A stretch of DNA of 64,000 nt from Rubrivivax sp. (GTDB taxonomy: Bacteria; Pseudomonadota; Gammaproteobacteria; Burkholderiales; Burkholderiaceae_C): contig JAEUPD010000153.1 in the NCBI GenBank assembly GCA_016788525.1, forward strand, positions 1-64,000, written 5' to 3'. Below the pieces are notes generated by a model that did no database searches, had not been told where the DNA came from, and was given only the letters and a program-made list of their open reading frames with translations. This document shows, one piece after another, positions 1 to 7,325 of this stretch. The position numbers were made by a program, and so were the translations under genes. Positions within the stretch are counted from its first letter, which is position 1, and every line of letters starts with the position of its first letter.

Positions 1-244
1 GCGGCACGGGCGCGGGGGCCGGCACGGGGGCCGGGGCTGGCGCCGGTGGGGCGGCTGCCACCTCGGGCACGCTGGACCACAACTCGGCGGCGGCCACGGT
101 GGGCGTCTGCGTGCGCCACTGCACCACGCCGGCGAGCGCCGCCAGCAGCGCCGCGTGCACGCCGATCGAGACGGCGAGGCCGGCCCGGCCGCCGCCGGGG
201 TCGGTGGGCAGCAGCGAGGAGGGGGTGGGCTGGGTCGCGTCCAT
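1..244 (-). CDS. tolA: TolA, N-terminal part (cut by window edge)
   Basis: About 81 codons of the TolA N-terminus are visible. TolA is the inner-membrane protein that links the TolQ/TolR motor to TolB and Pal across the periplasm. The ATG at 242-244 opens a cytoplasmic stretch (MDATQPTPSSLLP), then one membrane helix at about residues 27-42 (IGVHAALLAALAGVV). An Ala/Pro-rich stretch follows and is cut at the window start; the long TolA helix and C-terminal domain lie outside. It follows tolR by about 90 bases on the same strand, as in the usual ybgC-tolQ-tolR-tolA order. The identity rests mainly on position, the single helix and the Ala/Pro region, because this part of TolA is poorly conserved. 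Confidence 0.8.
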   Translation of the reverse strand, partial: MDATQPTPSSLLPTDPGGGRAGLAVSIGVHAALLAALAGVVQWRTQTPTVAAAELWSSVPEVAAAPPAPAPAPVPAPAPVP

Positions 245-334
245 GGGCGACGGGTGTGATCGCGAGGCGGCGGTTTCGTTCAACCAGGGCGGTGGCGCGG
301 GGCGGGGGCAGCGTGCATCCGACCGTCGTCTTCT

Positions 335-769
335 TCAGCCCGACGCCTGCTTGACCGACAGGCCGACGCGCTTGACGCCGGCGCGCTGCAGCGTGTCCAT
401 CACCTTGACCACGGCCTCGTACTTGACGTTGCGGTCGGCGCTGATGACGACCGGCGCATCGGCGTCGCCGCCCTGGCCCTGGCGCACGCGGGCGACGAGG
501 TCGCGCAACGTGGCGGCGGCCGGCTCGCTGCCGTCGACCTTCAGCTTGAGCTGCTCGTCGCTGCCGACGATGACCTCGATCACCTTGTTGGGCCGCTGCG
601 CGCTCTTGCCCACCGAGGGCAGGTCGACGACACCGGTGGTGATGAGCGGCGCGGTGACCATGAAGATCACCAGCAGCACGAGCATCACGTCGATGAACGG
701 CACCATGTTGATCTCGCCGATGCTGCGGCGGCGCCGACCGCCGCCGCTGCGGCCCATGATGGCGGCCAT
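335..769 (-). CDS. tolR: TolR, Tol-Pal proton-channel subunit
   Basis: This 144-residue protein is of the ExbD/TolR family, which with TolQ forms the proton-driven motor that energises TolA during outer-membrane constriction. After a basic N-terminus (GRSGGGRRRRSIGEINMVPF) comes the single helix FIDVMLVLLVIFMVTAPL with the conserved membrane Asp. A periplasmic domain ending near KRVGLSVKQASG follows. The start is taken as the ATG at 767-769, just after a TGA that closes the repeat-borne frame upstream; an ATG four codons later (757) is possible. The reading frame also runs open upstream through a duplicated repeat into tolQ. That extension is an artefact of the repeat, not part of TolR. Confidence 0.93.
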   Translation of the reverse strand: MAAIMGRSGGGRRRRSIGEINMVPFIDVMLVLLVIFMVTAPLITTGVVDLPSVGKSAQRPNKVIEVIVGSDEQLKLKVDGSEPAAATLRDLVARVRQGQGGDADAPVVISADRNVKYEAVVKVMDTLQRAGVKRVGLSVKQASG

Positions 770-770
770 G

Positions 771-923
771 TCAGCGCCGCCCGGCTGCCCGAAGGCGCAG
801 ACAGCCCCCTTGGGGGGCAGCGAACGAAGTGAGCTTGGGGGCGGCCATGTCAGCGCCGCCCGGCCGCCCGAAGGCGCAGACAGCCCCTCGGGGGGCAGCG
901 AACGAAGTGAGCTTGGGGGCAGC
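771..923 (-). repeat. Tandem 78/79-bp repeat inside the tolQ-tolR junction
   Basis: Two near-identical copies (about 767-845 and 846-923) separate tolQ from tolR. Both carry the minus-strand core CCCCCAAGCTCACTTCGTTC, a G/C-rich stretch and a distal TGACATGGC. That last string is also the tolQ stop plus the following ATG, so each copy recreates a stop-start junction. The ATG at 924-926 opens a 51-codon frame (MAAPKLTSFAAPRGAVCAFG and onward) that reads through both copies and stops at 771-773, one base before the tolR ATG. From memory, similar elements are frequent between genes in Burkholderiales; I could not check this. Confidence 0.85.
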
Positions 924-927
924 CATG

Positions 928-1656
928 TCAGCGCGCCCCCGGGGCCTGCGTGGTGTGGATCTGCGTGGCGCCCGACACGCCCGCGCCACTGCCGCCGGCA
1001 TTGCGCTGCAGGATGTTGGTGAACTCCTCGATGAAGGTCTCCAGCTGGATCGCGATGCGGTCGATGTCGCGCGCCAGGCGGTTGTAGGCCACCACGGCCG
1101 GAATGGCGGCGAACAGACCGATGGCGGTGGCGACCAGCGCCTCGGCGATCGCCGGCGCGACGCTGGACAGCGTCACCTGCTGCAGCGTGCCGAAGGTGGT
1201 GAACGCATGCATGATCCCCCACACCGTGCCGAACAGGCCCACGTAGGGGCTGACCGAGCCCACCGAGGCGAGAAAGCTCAGGTTGCTCTCGGCGACGTCG
1301 ACCTCGCGCTGGTAGCTGGCGCGCATCGCGCGGCGCGCGCCGTCCAGCTGCGCGCCCGCATCGAGCCGGCGCTCGCGCAGCTTGAGGAACTCGCGCATGC
1401 CGCTGGCGAAGATGCGTTCCATCGGCGCGGTGCTGGGCTTGCTGCCGATGGCCTGGTTCATCTCGGTCAGGCTGCGGCCCGACCAGAACTCGCGCTCGAA
1501 GCCCTCGTTGCCGCCGCGCACGCGCTTCAGGCCGATGAGCTTGGCGAAGATCACCGCCCAGCTGACGACCGAGACCACGGCCAGGCCGGCGATCACGACC
1601 TGCACGACAGGGCTGGCTTGCAGCACCAGTGCAGTGATGGAGAGGTTTTGGCTCAT
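928..1656 (-). CDS. tolQ: TolQ, Tol-Pal motor subunit
   Basis: TolQ is the polytopic inner-membrane subunit of the Tol-Pal motor and belongs to the MotA/TolQ/ExbB proton-channel family. The 242-residue protein shows a first helix near residues 15-37 (VVQVVIAGLAVVSVVSWAVIFAKL), a long cytoplasmic loop, and two further helices around SPYVGLFGTVWGIMHAF and ALVATAIGLFAAIPAVVAYN, both typical of the family. The C-terminus is slightly longer than usual (NAGGSGAGVSGATQIHTTQ). It starts 13 bases after ybgC, so the two are probably co-transcribed. The stop at 928-930 is followed one base later by the ATG of a repeat-borne frame rather than by tolR. Confidence 0.95.
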   Translation of the reverse strand: MSQNLSITALVLQASPVVQVVIAGLAVVSVVSWAVIFAKLIGLKRVRGGNEGFEREFWSGRSLTEMNQAIGSKPSTAPMERIFASGMREFLKLRERRLDAGAQLDGARRAMRASYQREVDVAESNLSFLASVGSVSPYVGLFGTVWGIMHAFTTFGTLQQVTLSSVAPAIAEALVATAIGLFAAIPAVVAYNRLARDIDRIAIQLETFIEEFTNILQRNAGGSGAGVSGATQIHTTQAPGAR

Positions 1657-1669
1657 TGTTGTTGTGGAG

Positions 1670-2164
1670 TTAGAGAAGGTCCAGCACTTCGGCGGGGATG
1701 CGGCAGGGCTTCAGCGTGGCCGCCTCGACGCAGCCGATGCGCACCTCGCCGTCGGTCAGCAGCGTGTCGCCGCGCCACGCCTGCTGGGCCAGTTGCAGGC
1801 TGGCGCGGCCGGTGTGCTGCACGGCCACGGTGACCTCCAGCGCGTCGTCCAGCCGGGCCGGGGCACGGTGGTGGGTGCGGGTGTGCGTGACGACGAAGAT
1901 CGCGCCGGTGCGCTCGCGCATCGCCTGCTGGTGCACGCCCAGGGCACGCAGCCACTCGGTGCGCGCGCGTTCGAAGAACTTGAGATAGTTGGCGTAGAAG
2001 ACGATGCCGCCGGCGTCGGTGTCTTCCCAGTACACGCGCAGCGGCAGGCGGTACACGACCGGTGCCGGGGCAGCGGTGTCGTGGCCGGCCAGGGCCGCGG
2101 CGCGCGGCAGGGCGGGGGGCTTCGGCCGCAGGGCGGCCGGGGAGCTTTGCATGGGCGCCGGCAT
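1670..2164 (-). CDS. ybgC: YbgC-type acyl-CoA thioesterase of the Tol-Pal operon
   Basis: This is a hot-dog fold thioesterase of the 4-hydroxybenzoyl-CoA thioesterase/YbgC family, the usual first gene of tol-pal operons. The hallmark YWEDTDAGGIVFYANYLKFF contains the catalytic Asp, followed by RARTEWLRALG. The family core starts around residue 34, so about 30 N-terminal residues rich in Ala and Pro are extra. I take the ATG at 2162-2164, giving 164 residues; the ATG at 2152 would remove four residues, and no clear ribosome site decides between them. In other bacteria YbgC acts on short acyl-CoA or interacts with phospholipid synthesis enzymes. Confidence 0.92.
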   Translation of the reverse strand: MPAPMQSSPAALRPKPPALPRAAALAGHDTAAPAPVVYRLPLRVYWEDTDAGGIVFYANYLKFFERARTEWLRALGVHQQAMRERTGAIFVVTHTRTHHRAPARLDDALEVTVAVQHTGRASLQLAQQAWRGDTLLTDGEVRIGCVEAATLKPCRIPAEVLDLL

Positions 2165-2261
2165 GATACCGGCGGGTGCTCGGGGGCCCCTTCTGGCGCA
2201 ACCGCCGACCGGTGTCAGGGTGTCAGCCCGACAGGCGGCCAGGTCGTCAGGCCGCAGGTCC

Positions 2262-2807
2262 TCAGGGCGCGAGCGTGCGTCGGTACACCGGCCCCCACAC
2301 CGGGTGGCCCGATTCCGACCGGCTGAGCTGGAAGGCGGGGTCGGCGGCGCGCGCCGCGGCGAACTGCGCTGCGCAGTCGGCCAGCCGGTCGGTGGTGCAG
2401 GTGATGAAGGCCAGCAGCTTGTGTGCGCTGGCGCGGTCGCGGGCGTCGGCCAGGCCGGCGCCCAGCGCCTTGCGCAACTGCACCTCGGCCTGCGCGTACT
2501 GCGCGTCGTCGTACAGGCGGATGCCGTCGACCAGCGCGCGCTCGGCCGGGCGCTGCATGAGCTCGGCCAGAGAAGGAGGTGCCAGCGTGGCGGGCGCAGG
2601 GGGCGCGGTCGACGGGCTGGCGCAACCGGCCAGCACCGCAGCGGCCAGCGCGGTAACCAGCGCGGCGCTTCGCGCCGATCGGCCGCGGGGCTGGCGATGC
2701 GCACCGCGCCCGCCGCCTGCGCCGGGCGCTTTCGGTGGCCGCGGCAAGCGCACGGCAGCCGCCGGCTCGGCGGTGGTGGGCGGTTCGGTTCGCAGCATGC
2801 GGGGCAC
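2262..2807 (-). CDS. TssQ-like T6SS-associated lipoprotein (tentative)
   Basis: This 181-residue lipoprotein carries an export signal far from its N-terminus: a basic stretch, then ALVTALAAAVLAGCAS with a lipobox cysteine at residue 58. The mature part (LAELMQRPAERALVDGIRLYDDAQYAQAEVQLRKAL and onward) looks like a tetratricopeptide helical pair. The GTG start (2805-2807) directly follows the TGA of the kinase gene (TGAGTG), so translation is probably coupled; an in-frame ATG lies three codons later. Small lipoproteins of this shape next to a Ser/Thr kinase are annotated as TssQ family in Burkholderiales type VI secretion loci. No secretion-system structural gene is visible here, so the T6SS link rests on family resemblance only. 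Confidence 0.6.
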   Translation of the reverse strand: MPRMLRTEPPTTAEPAAAVRLPRPPKAPGAGGGRGAHRQPRGRSARSAALVTALAAAVLAGCASPSTAPPAPATLAPPSLAELMQRPAERALVDGIRLYDDAQYAQAEVQLRKALGAGLADARDRASAHKLLAFITCTTDRLADCAAQFAAARAADPAFQLSRSESGHPVWGPVYRRTLAP

Positions 2808-4952
2808 TCACTGCCCGAAACGGTGCCGCACCCACGCCGGCTTGTCGGCTTGCACCTGGACGGTCACGGTGATGGGCGGGAAGTCGGCGTTGCGCACGGT
2901 GATGACCTGGTTGCCCACCGGCAGCGTGAGCTGGGTCAGCGGGGGTGCGGTGCCTGCCGGCTGGCCGTTGACTTCCACCTGCCCCCAGGGGCTGATGGCC
3001 AGCTGCAGCGTGCCCATACCGGTGGCCGTGGCGGGGCTGGGGGCTGCGTTGGCCGAGCCGGCACCGCCTGCGGCGGCGGCACGCCGGGCCTGCGCATCGC
3101 GGGATCCGGCTGGATTGCGTGCCCCCGCTGCAGCAGCGCGAGGGGTGGTCGGGCGTGGCTCGGCGGGGCCAGTGGCGGTGGCTCCCGTGGCCTGTGCCCG
3201 GGTGCCGGGCGCCGTTGCCGGGCTGGTGTCGGCTCCGCCGGTACCCGGCGGCCCCGACCCGGGGGCGGCAGGCGCACCGGTGGCGCCGGCCACGCTGGTG
3301 CCAGGAGAGCTGCTAGCCGCCACAGCCGCTGCCGCCGGATTGGGCGTGGTGCCCATGACAGGCACCCCACCGCTGAGCACGATGTCGCCTTCGCGGCCGG
3401 CGGCCCCGCCCGGCTGGCCCGCCGCGGGGGTGGCTGGGGCGTCGCTGCCCGACAACGGGGCTGCCGCGGTGGCGCCCGACCCTGATGGCGCGGCGCCCGA
3501 CGCAGCGGCTTCCGAGGCACCGGGCTGCGGCCCGGCACGCATCACGACCAACAGGCCGGCCGCCGCGATGGCCAGCAGGGCCGCGGTGGCGCCGGCCACC
3601 GCCCAGGGCCAGCGGCGCGGGGCCGGGCGCTGCGTGGCCTTCTTGAGCCGCCGTGCCTCGGCGCGCTCTTCCTTCGATGGGGCCGCCGCGCGAGGCTGGT
3701 CGAACCAGGCGCGGATATCGGCGGCCATCTCGCTGGCGGTGGCGTAGCGCGCCTCCGTGTCGCGGGCCATGGCGCGCGCGGCGATGGCCGACAGTGCCTC
3801 GGGCACGCCGGAGCGGATCAGGTGCGCAGGGGCCGGGTGGTTGGTGAGCACCGCGGTGGTGATCTGCTCGACGGAGTCTCCGCCAAACGCGCGCCGGCCC
3901 GACAGCAGCTCGTAGAACACCACGCCCAGCGAGTAGATGTCGGTGCGCGCATCGACCTCCTTGCCCAGCAGCTGCTCGGGCGCGAGGTAGTGCGGCGAGC
4001 CGGCCACCGTGCCTTGCAGCGCGGCCGGCACGGCGCGGCCGTGGGCCACGCGCGCGATGCCGAAGTCGAGCACCTTGGGCTTGTCGCTGCCGGTGATGAA
4101 GATGTTGCCCGGCTTGATGTCGCAGTGCACGACGCCGCGGGCATGCGCGTAGGCCAGGGCGTCGGCGACGCGTCGCACGAGTTGCGCGGCCACCGCCGGC
4201 CCCGGCCGCCAGCCTTCCTGCAGGCGCTGGCGCAGGTCCTTGCCCTGCAGCCGCTCCATCGCCAGGTACACGCCCTGCGGCGACAGGCCGGCGTCGTGCA
4301 CGGTGACGATGTGCGGGTGCGACAGCCCGGCCACCGCGCGCGCCTCGTTGAGGAACAGCCGGTCCAACGCGCTGCGCGTGCGCGGGTCGGACTCGAACTG
4401 CAGGGTCTTGATGGCCACCGTGCGGCCCAGCAGCGGGTCCCAGGCCTCGTGCACCTGGCCGAGGCCGCCCAGGCCGAGCGCGCGCTTCAGCGCATAACGG
4501 CCGACCTGCGCGATGGTCGGCTGGTCGGCCATCGGCAGCGAGTCGTCATCGGCGGCAGGTTCGGGCGTCGGCTTGGGTGCCGGGCCGCCGAGGTAGGGCG
4601 GCAGCTCCGCCGCCGGATGCGGCTCGAACGGGCCGGCGGGGGCTGCGTCGGCTTCGGGCGGCACCGAGTCGTCCACCGCTGGCAGCGGGGGCAACGCCGC
4701 CGCGGAAGGCCTGGGCCGCGAGGGCGGGGCGCGCGGCGGCTCGGGCAGGTCCGGCGGCAGCGAGTCGAAGGTCAGCGAATCCGGGGGCAGCGAGTCGGGT
4801 GGCTGCGAATCCGGAGGCAGCGAGTCGGGTGAGTCTGAAGCGGGCAGCGGCACGGCCGCCTCCACCCCTGGTGGCAGCGAAGCCACGGTGGCGGCGAACT
4901 CGGAGTCCGGCCCCTCCTTGCGAGGCGGGCGCTTGAACAGGGTGAGTGCCAC
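2808..4952 (-). CDS. Membrane Ser/Thr protein kinase with C-terminal PEGA-like domain
   Basis: This is a Hanks-type kinase of about 714 residues. Residues 1-150 are a disordered Pro/Asp/Ser-rich tail containing repeated PPDSL units (about 43-68). The kinase domain (about 152-415) has a Gly loop GLGGLGQV, the VAIK lysine near 182, the catalytic loop HCDIKPGN (Asp near 278), DFG near 296 and APEQ. A basic linker leads to one helix at about 449-471, then a long Ala/Pro/Gly stretch and a C-terminal PEGA-like beta domain (SPWGQVEVNGQPAG). The topology is a cytoplasmic kinase with an outer sensor. The start is the GTG at 4950-4952, 12 bases after the aminotransferase stop; the frame runs open much further upstream but overlaps that gene. 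The downstream lipoprotein is translationally coupled. Confidence 0.85.
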   Translation of the reverse strand: MALTLFKRPPRKEGPDSEFAATVASLPPGVEAAVPLPASDSPDSLPPDSQPPDSLPPDSLTFDSLPPDLPEPPRAPPSRPRPSAAALPPLPAVDDSVPPEADAAPAGPFEPHPAAELPPYLGGPAPKPTPEPAADDDSLPMADQPTIAQVGRYALKRALGLGGLGQVHEAWDPLLGRTVAIKTLQFESDPRTRSALDRLFLNEARAVAGLSHPHIVTVHDAGLSPQGVYLAMERLQGKDLRQRLQEGWRPGPAVAAQLVRRVADALAYAHARGVVHCDIKPGNIFITGSDKPKVLDFGIARVAHGRAVPAALQGTVAGSPHYLAPEQLLGKEVDARTDIYSLGVVFYELLSGRRAFGGDSVEQITTAVLTNHPAPAHLIRSGVPEALSAIAARAMARDTEARYATASEMAADIRAWFDQPRAAAPSKEERAEARRLKKATQRPAPRRWPWAVAGATAALLAIAAAGLLVVMRAGPQPGASEAAASGAAPSGSGATAAAPLSGSDAPATPAAGQPGGAAGREGDIVLSGGVPVMGTTPNPAAAAVAASSSPGTSVAGATGAPAAPGSGPPGTGGADTSPATAPGTRAQATGATATGPAEPRPTTPRAAAAGARNPAGSRDAQARRAAAAGGAGSANAAPSPATATGMGTLQLAISPWGQVEVNGQPAGTAPPLTQLTLPVGNQVITVRNADFPPITVTVQVQADKPAWVRHRFGQ

Positions 4953-4963
4953 GGCCGGGCAGC

Positions 4964-6205
4964 TTACGACGTCGCGGCGCGGGACGGCGCCGAAAAACGC
5001 GGGATTGAACTGCCAAGTTCGCGCGCCAGCCGGTCCACGGCCGTGCGCAGGTCGTCCATCGAGCCGGCATATGACAGGCGCAGGTAGCGCACGGCGGCGG
5101 CCGGCCCGAAGTCGCGGCCGGGGGTCAGCGCGACATGCGCCTGGCGCGTCATGCGGCGGCAGAAGTCCCAGCTGCTGGGGTCGTGCGCGGCGCAGTCGGC
5201 CCAGGCGTAGAAGGCTCCGTCTGGCACCACGGGCACGCGCAGACCGAGCGAATCGAGCGCCGGCACGATGAAGTCGCGACGGCGCTGCAGCTCGCCGCGG
5301 CGCTGCTCGCACTGGGCCAGGGCCGCGGGCTCGAAGCAGGCCAGGGCGGCCTCCTGCGCCAGCGTGCTGGGGCAGATGTACAGGTTCTGCGCCAGCCGCT
5401 CCACCGCCGGCACCAGCGCCTGGGGCAGCACCAGCCAGCCCAGCCTCCAGCCGGTCATGCTGAAGTACTTGGAGAAGCTGTTGATCGAGACCAGGTCCTC
5501 GCCGGCCGGGTCGTGCGCGAGCGCGCTGGTGCCGAACCGCGCGTCGTAGCTCAGGCCGAGGTAGATCTCGTCGACCAGCGTCACGCCACCGCGGCGGCGG
5601 ACCTCCTGGACGATGGTGCCCATCACCTGCGGGGCCATGCTGGTGCCGGTGGGGTTGCCGGGCGAGGCGAGCAGCACGCCCCGAGTGGCCGGGCTCCAGT
5701 GTCGCGCCACGTCCTCGGCGCTGAGCTGGAAGCGTTGGGTCGGCCCGGTGGGGACCAGCCGCGCCGTCGCGTCGGCGGCGGCGACGAAGTGGCGGTTGCA
5801 CGGATAGCTGGGGTCGGGCAGCAGCACTTCGTCGCCGGCCTGGAACAGCGCCAGGCAGGCCAGTTGCAGGCCAGCGGAGGCGCCGGCGGTGACGACGATG
5901 CGCTCGGGTGCGATCGAGAGGCCGAAGCGCGTGCCGTACCAGCGCGCGATGGCCTGCCGCAGCGGTGCGATGCCGGTGGCCTGCGTGTACGGCAGCGTGC
6001 GGCCGGCCACCACGCGGGCGGCGGCGGCCAGTGCCGCGTCGGGGGCGCCGAAGTCGGGCTCGCCGATGTTCAGGAAGACCATCGGCTCGCCGCCGCGTGC
6101 CGGGTCGCACTCCGCGCTGGCCGCGATGGCGAAGGCCTCCTTGGCCAGCTCCATCACGTAGAAGGGCTCGATGCGATCGACGCGGGCGGCCGTGCGCAAG
6201 GTCAT
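4964..6205 (-). CDS. PLP-dependent class I aminotransferase
   Basis: This 413-residue fold-type I aminotransferase is of the aspartate/alanine aminotransferase group. The PLP lysine is in SINSFSKYFSMTGWR (Lys near 246). NPTG (184-187), the DEIY aspartate near 212 and the substrate-binding GEPDFG (48-53) are all present. The specific amino donor cannot be told from sequence. It starts at the ATG at 6203-6205, about 65 bases after nusB ends, in a position I associate with Burkholderiales rib-nusB blocks. The kinase gene starts 12 bases after its stop, so the two may share a transcript although their functions seem unrelated. Confidence 0.88.
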   Translation of the reverse strand: MTLRTAARVDRIEPFYVMELAKEAFAIAASAECDPARGGEPMVFLNIGEPDFGAPDAALAAAARVVAGRTLPYTQATGIAPLRQAIARWYGTRFGLSIAPERIVVTAGASAGLQLACLALFQAGDEVLLPDPSYPCNRHFVAAADATARLVPTGPTQRFQLSAEDVARHWSPATRGVLLASPGNPTGTSMAPQVMGTIVQEVRRRGGVTLVDEIYLGLSYDARFGTSALAHDPAGEDLVSINSFSKYFSMTGWRLGWLVLPQALVPAVERLAQNLYICPSTLAQEAALACFEPAALAQCEQRRGELQRRRDFIVPALDSLGLRVPVVPDGAFYAWADCAAHDPSSWDFCRRMTRQAHVALTPGRDFGPAAAVRYLRLSYAGSMDDLRTAVDRLARELGSSIPRFSAPSRAATS

Positions 6206-6270
6206 CGGGTTGGAACTCGGGGCGGCGGCGACCGTGGCGTGGCGCGTTCGAAGCGGCAGCTTCCAGGGCG

Positions 6271-6819
6271 CTAGCGGGCCGGGGGGCTGCGCCGTCGGGC
6301 GGACACCTCGGCCGCGCGCAGGTCGGCCGCGGTCTTGTCGAGCACGCCGTTGACGTACTTGTGGCCGTCGGTGCCGCCGAAGGCCTTGGCCAGCTCGACC
6401 GCCTCGTTGATGACGACGCGGTACGGAACGTCGAGGCAATGGGTGAGCTCGTAGGCGCCGATCAGCAGCACCGCGTGTTCCACCGGCGACAGTTGCGCGG
6501 TCGGGCGGTCGACGTGGCGCGCGATGGCTGCGTCGAGCGCGCCCGCCTCGGCGATGCCGCCGTGCACCAGCGCGTCGAGGTGGGCGCGGTCGGCGCGCTC
6601 GAAGTCGGGCTGCTCGCGCAGCGTGGCCAGCACGTCCTCGGCGCCGTGGCCGGCGAGCAGCCATTGGTACAGCCCCTGCACGGCGAACTCGCGCGCACGG
6701 CGCCGCGGGTTGCGGCCGCTGGGGGCGCGGGCGGGCCGGGTGGCCGGGGGGCCTTCATGCCCGGCCAAGGCCTCGGCTTCCCCGCGGGGCGCCGCAGCGG
6801 CGGCGGCCTTGCCCGTCAC
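6271..6819 (-). CDS. nusB: NusB transcription antitermination factor
   Basis: NusB binds boxA RNA with S10/NusE and supports antitermination of rRNA operons. The 182-residue protein has about 35 extra N-terminal residues rich in Ala, Arg and Pro before the all-helical core [19 protein letters not shown]. Other conserved parts are [16 protein letters not shown] and [20 protein letters not shown] followed by KYVNGVLDK. Its start overlaps the ribH stop by four bases (ATGA), so translation is coupled. The ribH-nusB pairing is widespread among proteobacteria. Confidence 0.95.
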   Translation of the reverse strand: MTGKAAAAAAPRGEAEALAGHEGPPATRPARAPSGRNPRRRAREFAVQGLYQWLLAGHGAEDVLATLREQPDFERADRAHLDALVHGGIAEAGALDAAIARHVDRPTAQLSPVEHAVLLIGAYELTHCLDVPYRVVINEAVELAKAFGGTDGHKYVNGVLDKTAADLRAAEVSARRRSPPAR

Positions 6820-7280
6820 GACAGCTCTTCCAGCAGGTTGGCCATCTCCACCGCCACGCGCGCGGCGTCACGCCCCTTCTCCTCGGCGCGGGCCCAGGCC
6901 TGGGCCTCGGTCTCGCAGGTGAGGATGGCGTTGGCCACCGGCACGCCGTGATCCAGCGCGACGCGCGTGACGCCGGCGCCGCTTTCGTTGGCGACGAGCT
7001 CGAAGTGGTACGTCTCGCCGCGGATCACGCAGCCGATGGCGATGAGCGCGTCGTAGTCGCCCGAATCGGCCATGACCTTGAGCGCCACCGGGATCTCCAG
7101 CGCCCCGGGCACGGTGACGTGGCGGATGTCGCCGTCTTCGACCTCGAGGCGGTCGAGCTCGGCCAGGCAGGCCTTGACGCTGGCGGCGGTGAGCGCTTCG
7201 TTGAAGCGCGCGCGCACGATGCCGATGCGCAGCCCGGCACCGTCGAGCTCGCCATTCGTGCCCTGGTCGGCGCCTTGCAT
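6816..7280 (-). CDS. ribH: 6,7-dimethyl-8-ribityllumazine synthase
   Basis: Lumazine synthase condenses 5-amino-6-ribitylamino-uracil with 3,4-dihydroxy-2-butanone 4-phosphate in the penultimate step of riboflavin synthesis. The 154-residue length is normal. Key pieces are [47 protein letters not shown] and [16 protein letters not shown]. The catalytic His lies in the TYHFE segment. The gene lies 45 bases after ribBA and overlaps nusB by four bases. Confidence 0.96.
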   Translation of the reverse strand: MQGADQGTNGELDGAGLRIGIVRARFNEALTAASVKACLAELDRLEVEDGDIRHVTVPGALEIPVALKVMADSGDYDALIAIGCVIRGETYHFELVANESGAGVTRVALDHGVPVANAILTCETEAQAWARAEEKGRDAARVAVEMANLLEELS

Positions 7281-7325
7281 CGCGATTCCTCCGCTGCCTT
7301 GTGTGTCGGTGCCGCGGCTGCCGCG

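Noticed and set aside
2262..4952. Part of a type VI secretion gene cluster.
   Set aside because: No tss structural, sheath or ATPase gene is in the window; only a kinase and a TssQ-like lipoprotein are seen, so the wider cluster cannot be claimed.
4964..6110. One long minus-strand frame running from the kinase up across the aminotransferase gene (up to 6110).
   Set aside because: The upstream part is in a different frame from the aminotransferase and has Arg/Ala/Pro shadow composition; the kinase starts at a GTG just after that gene.
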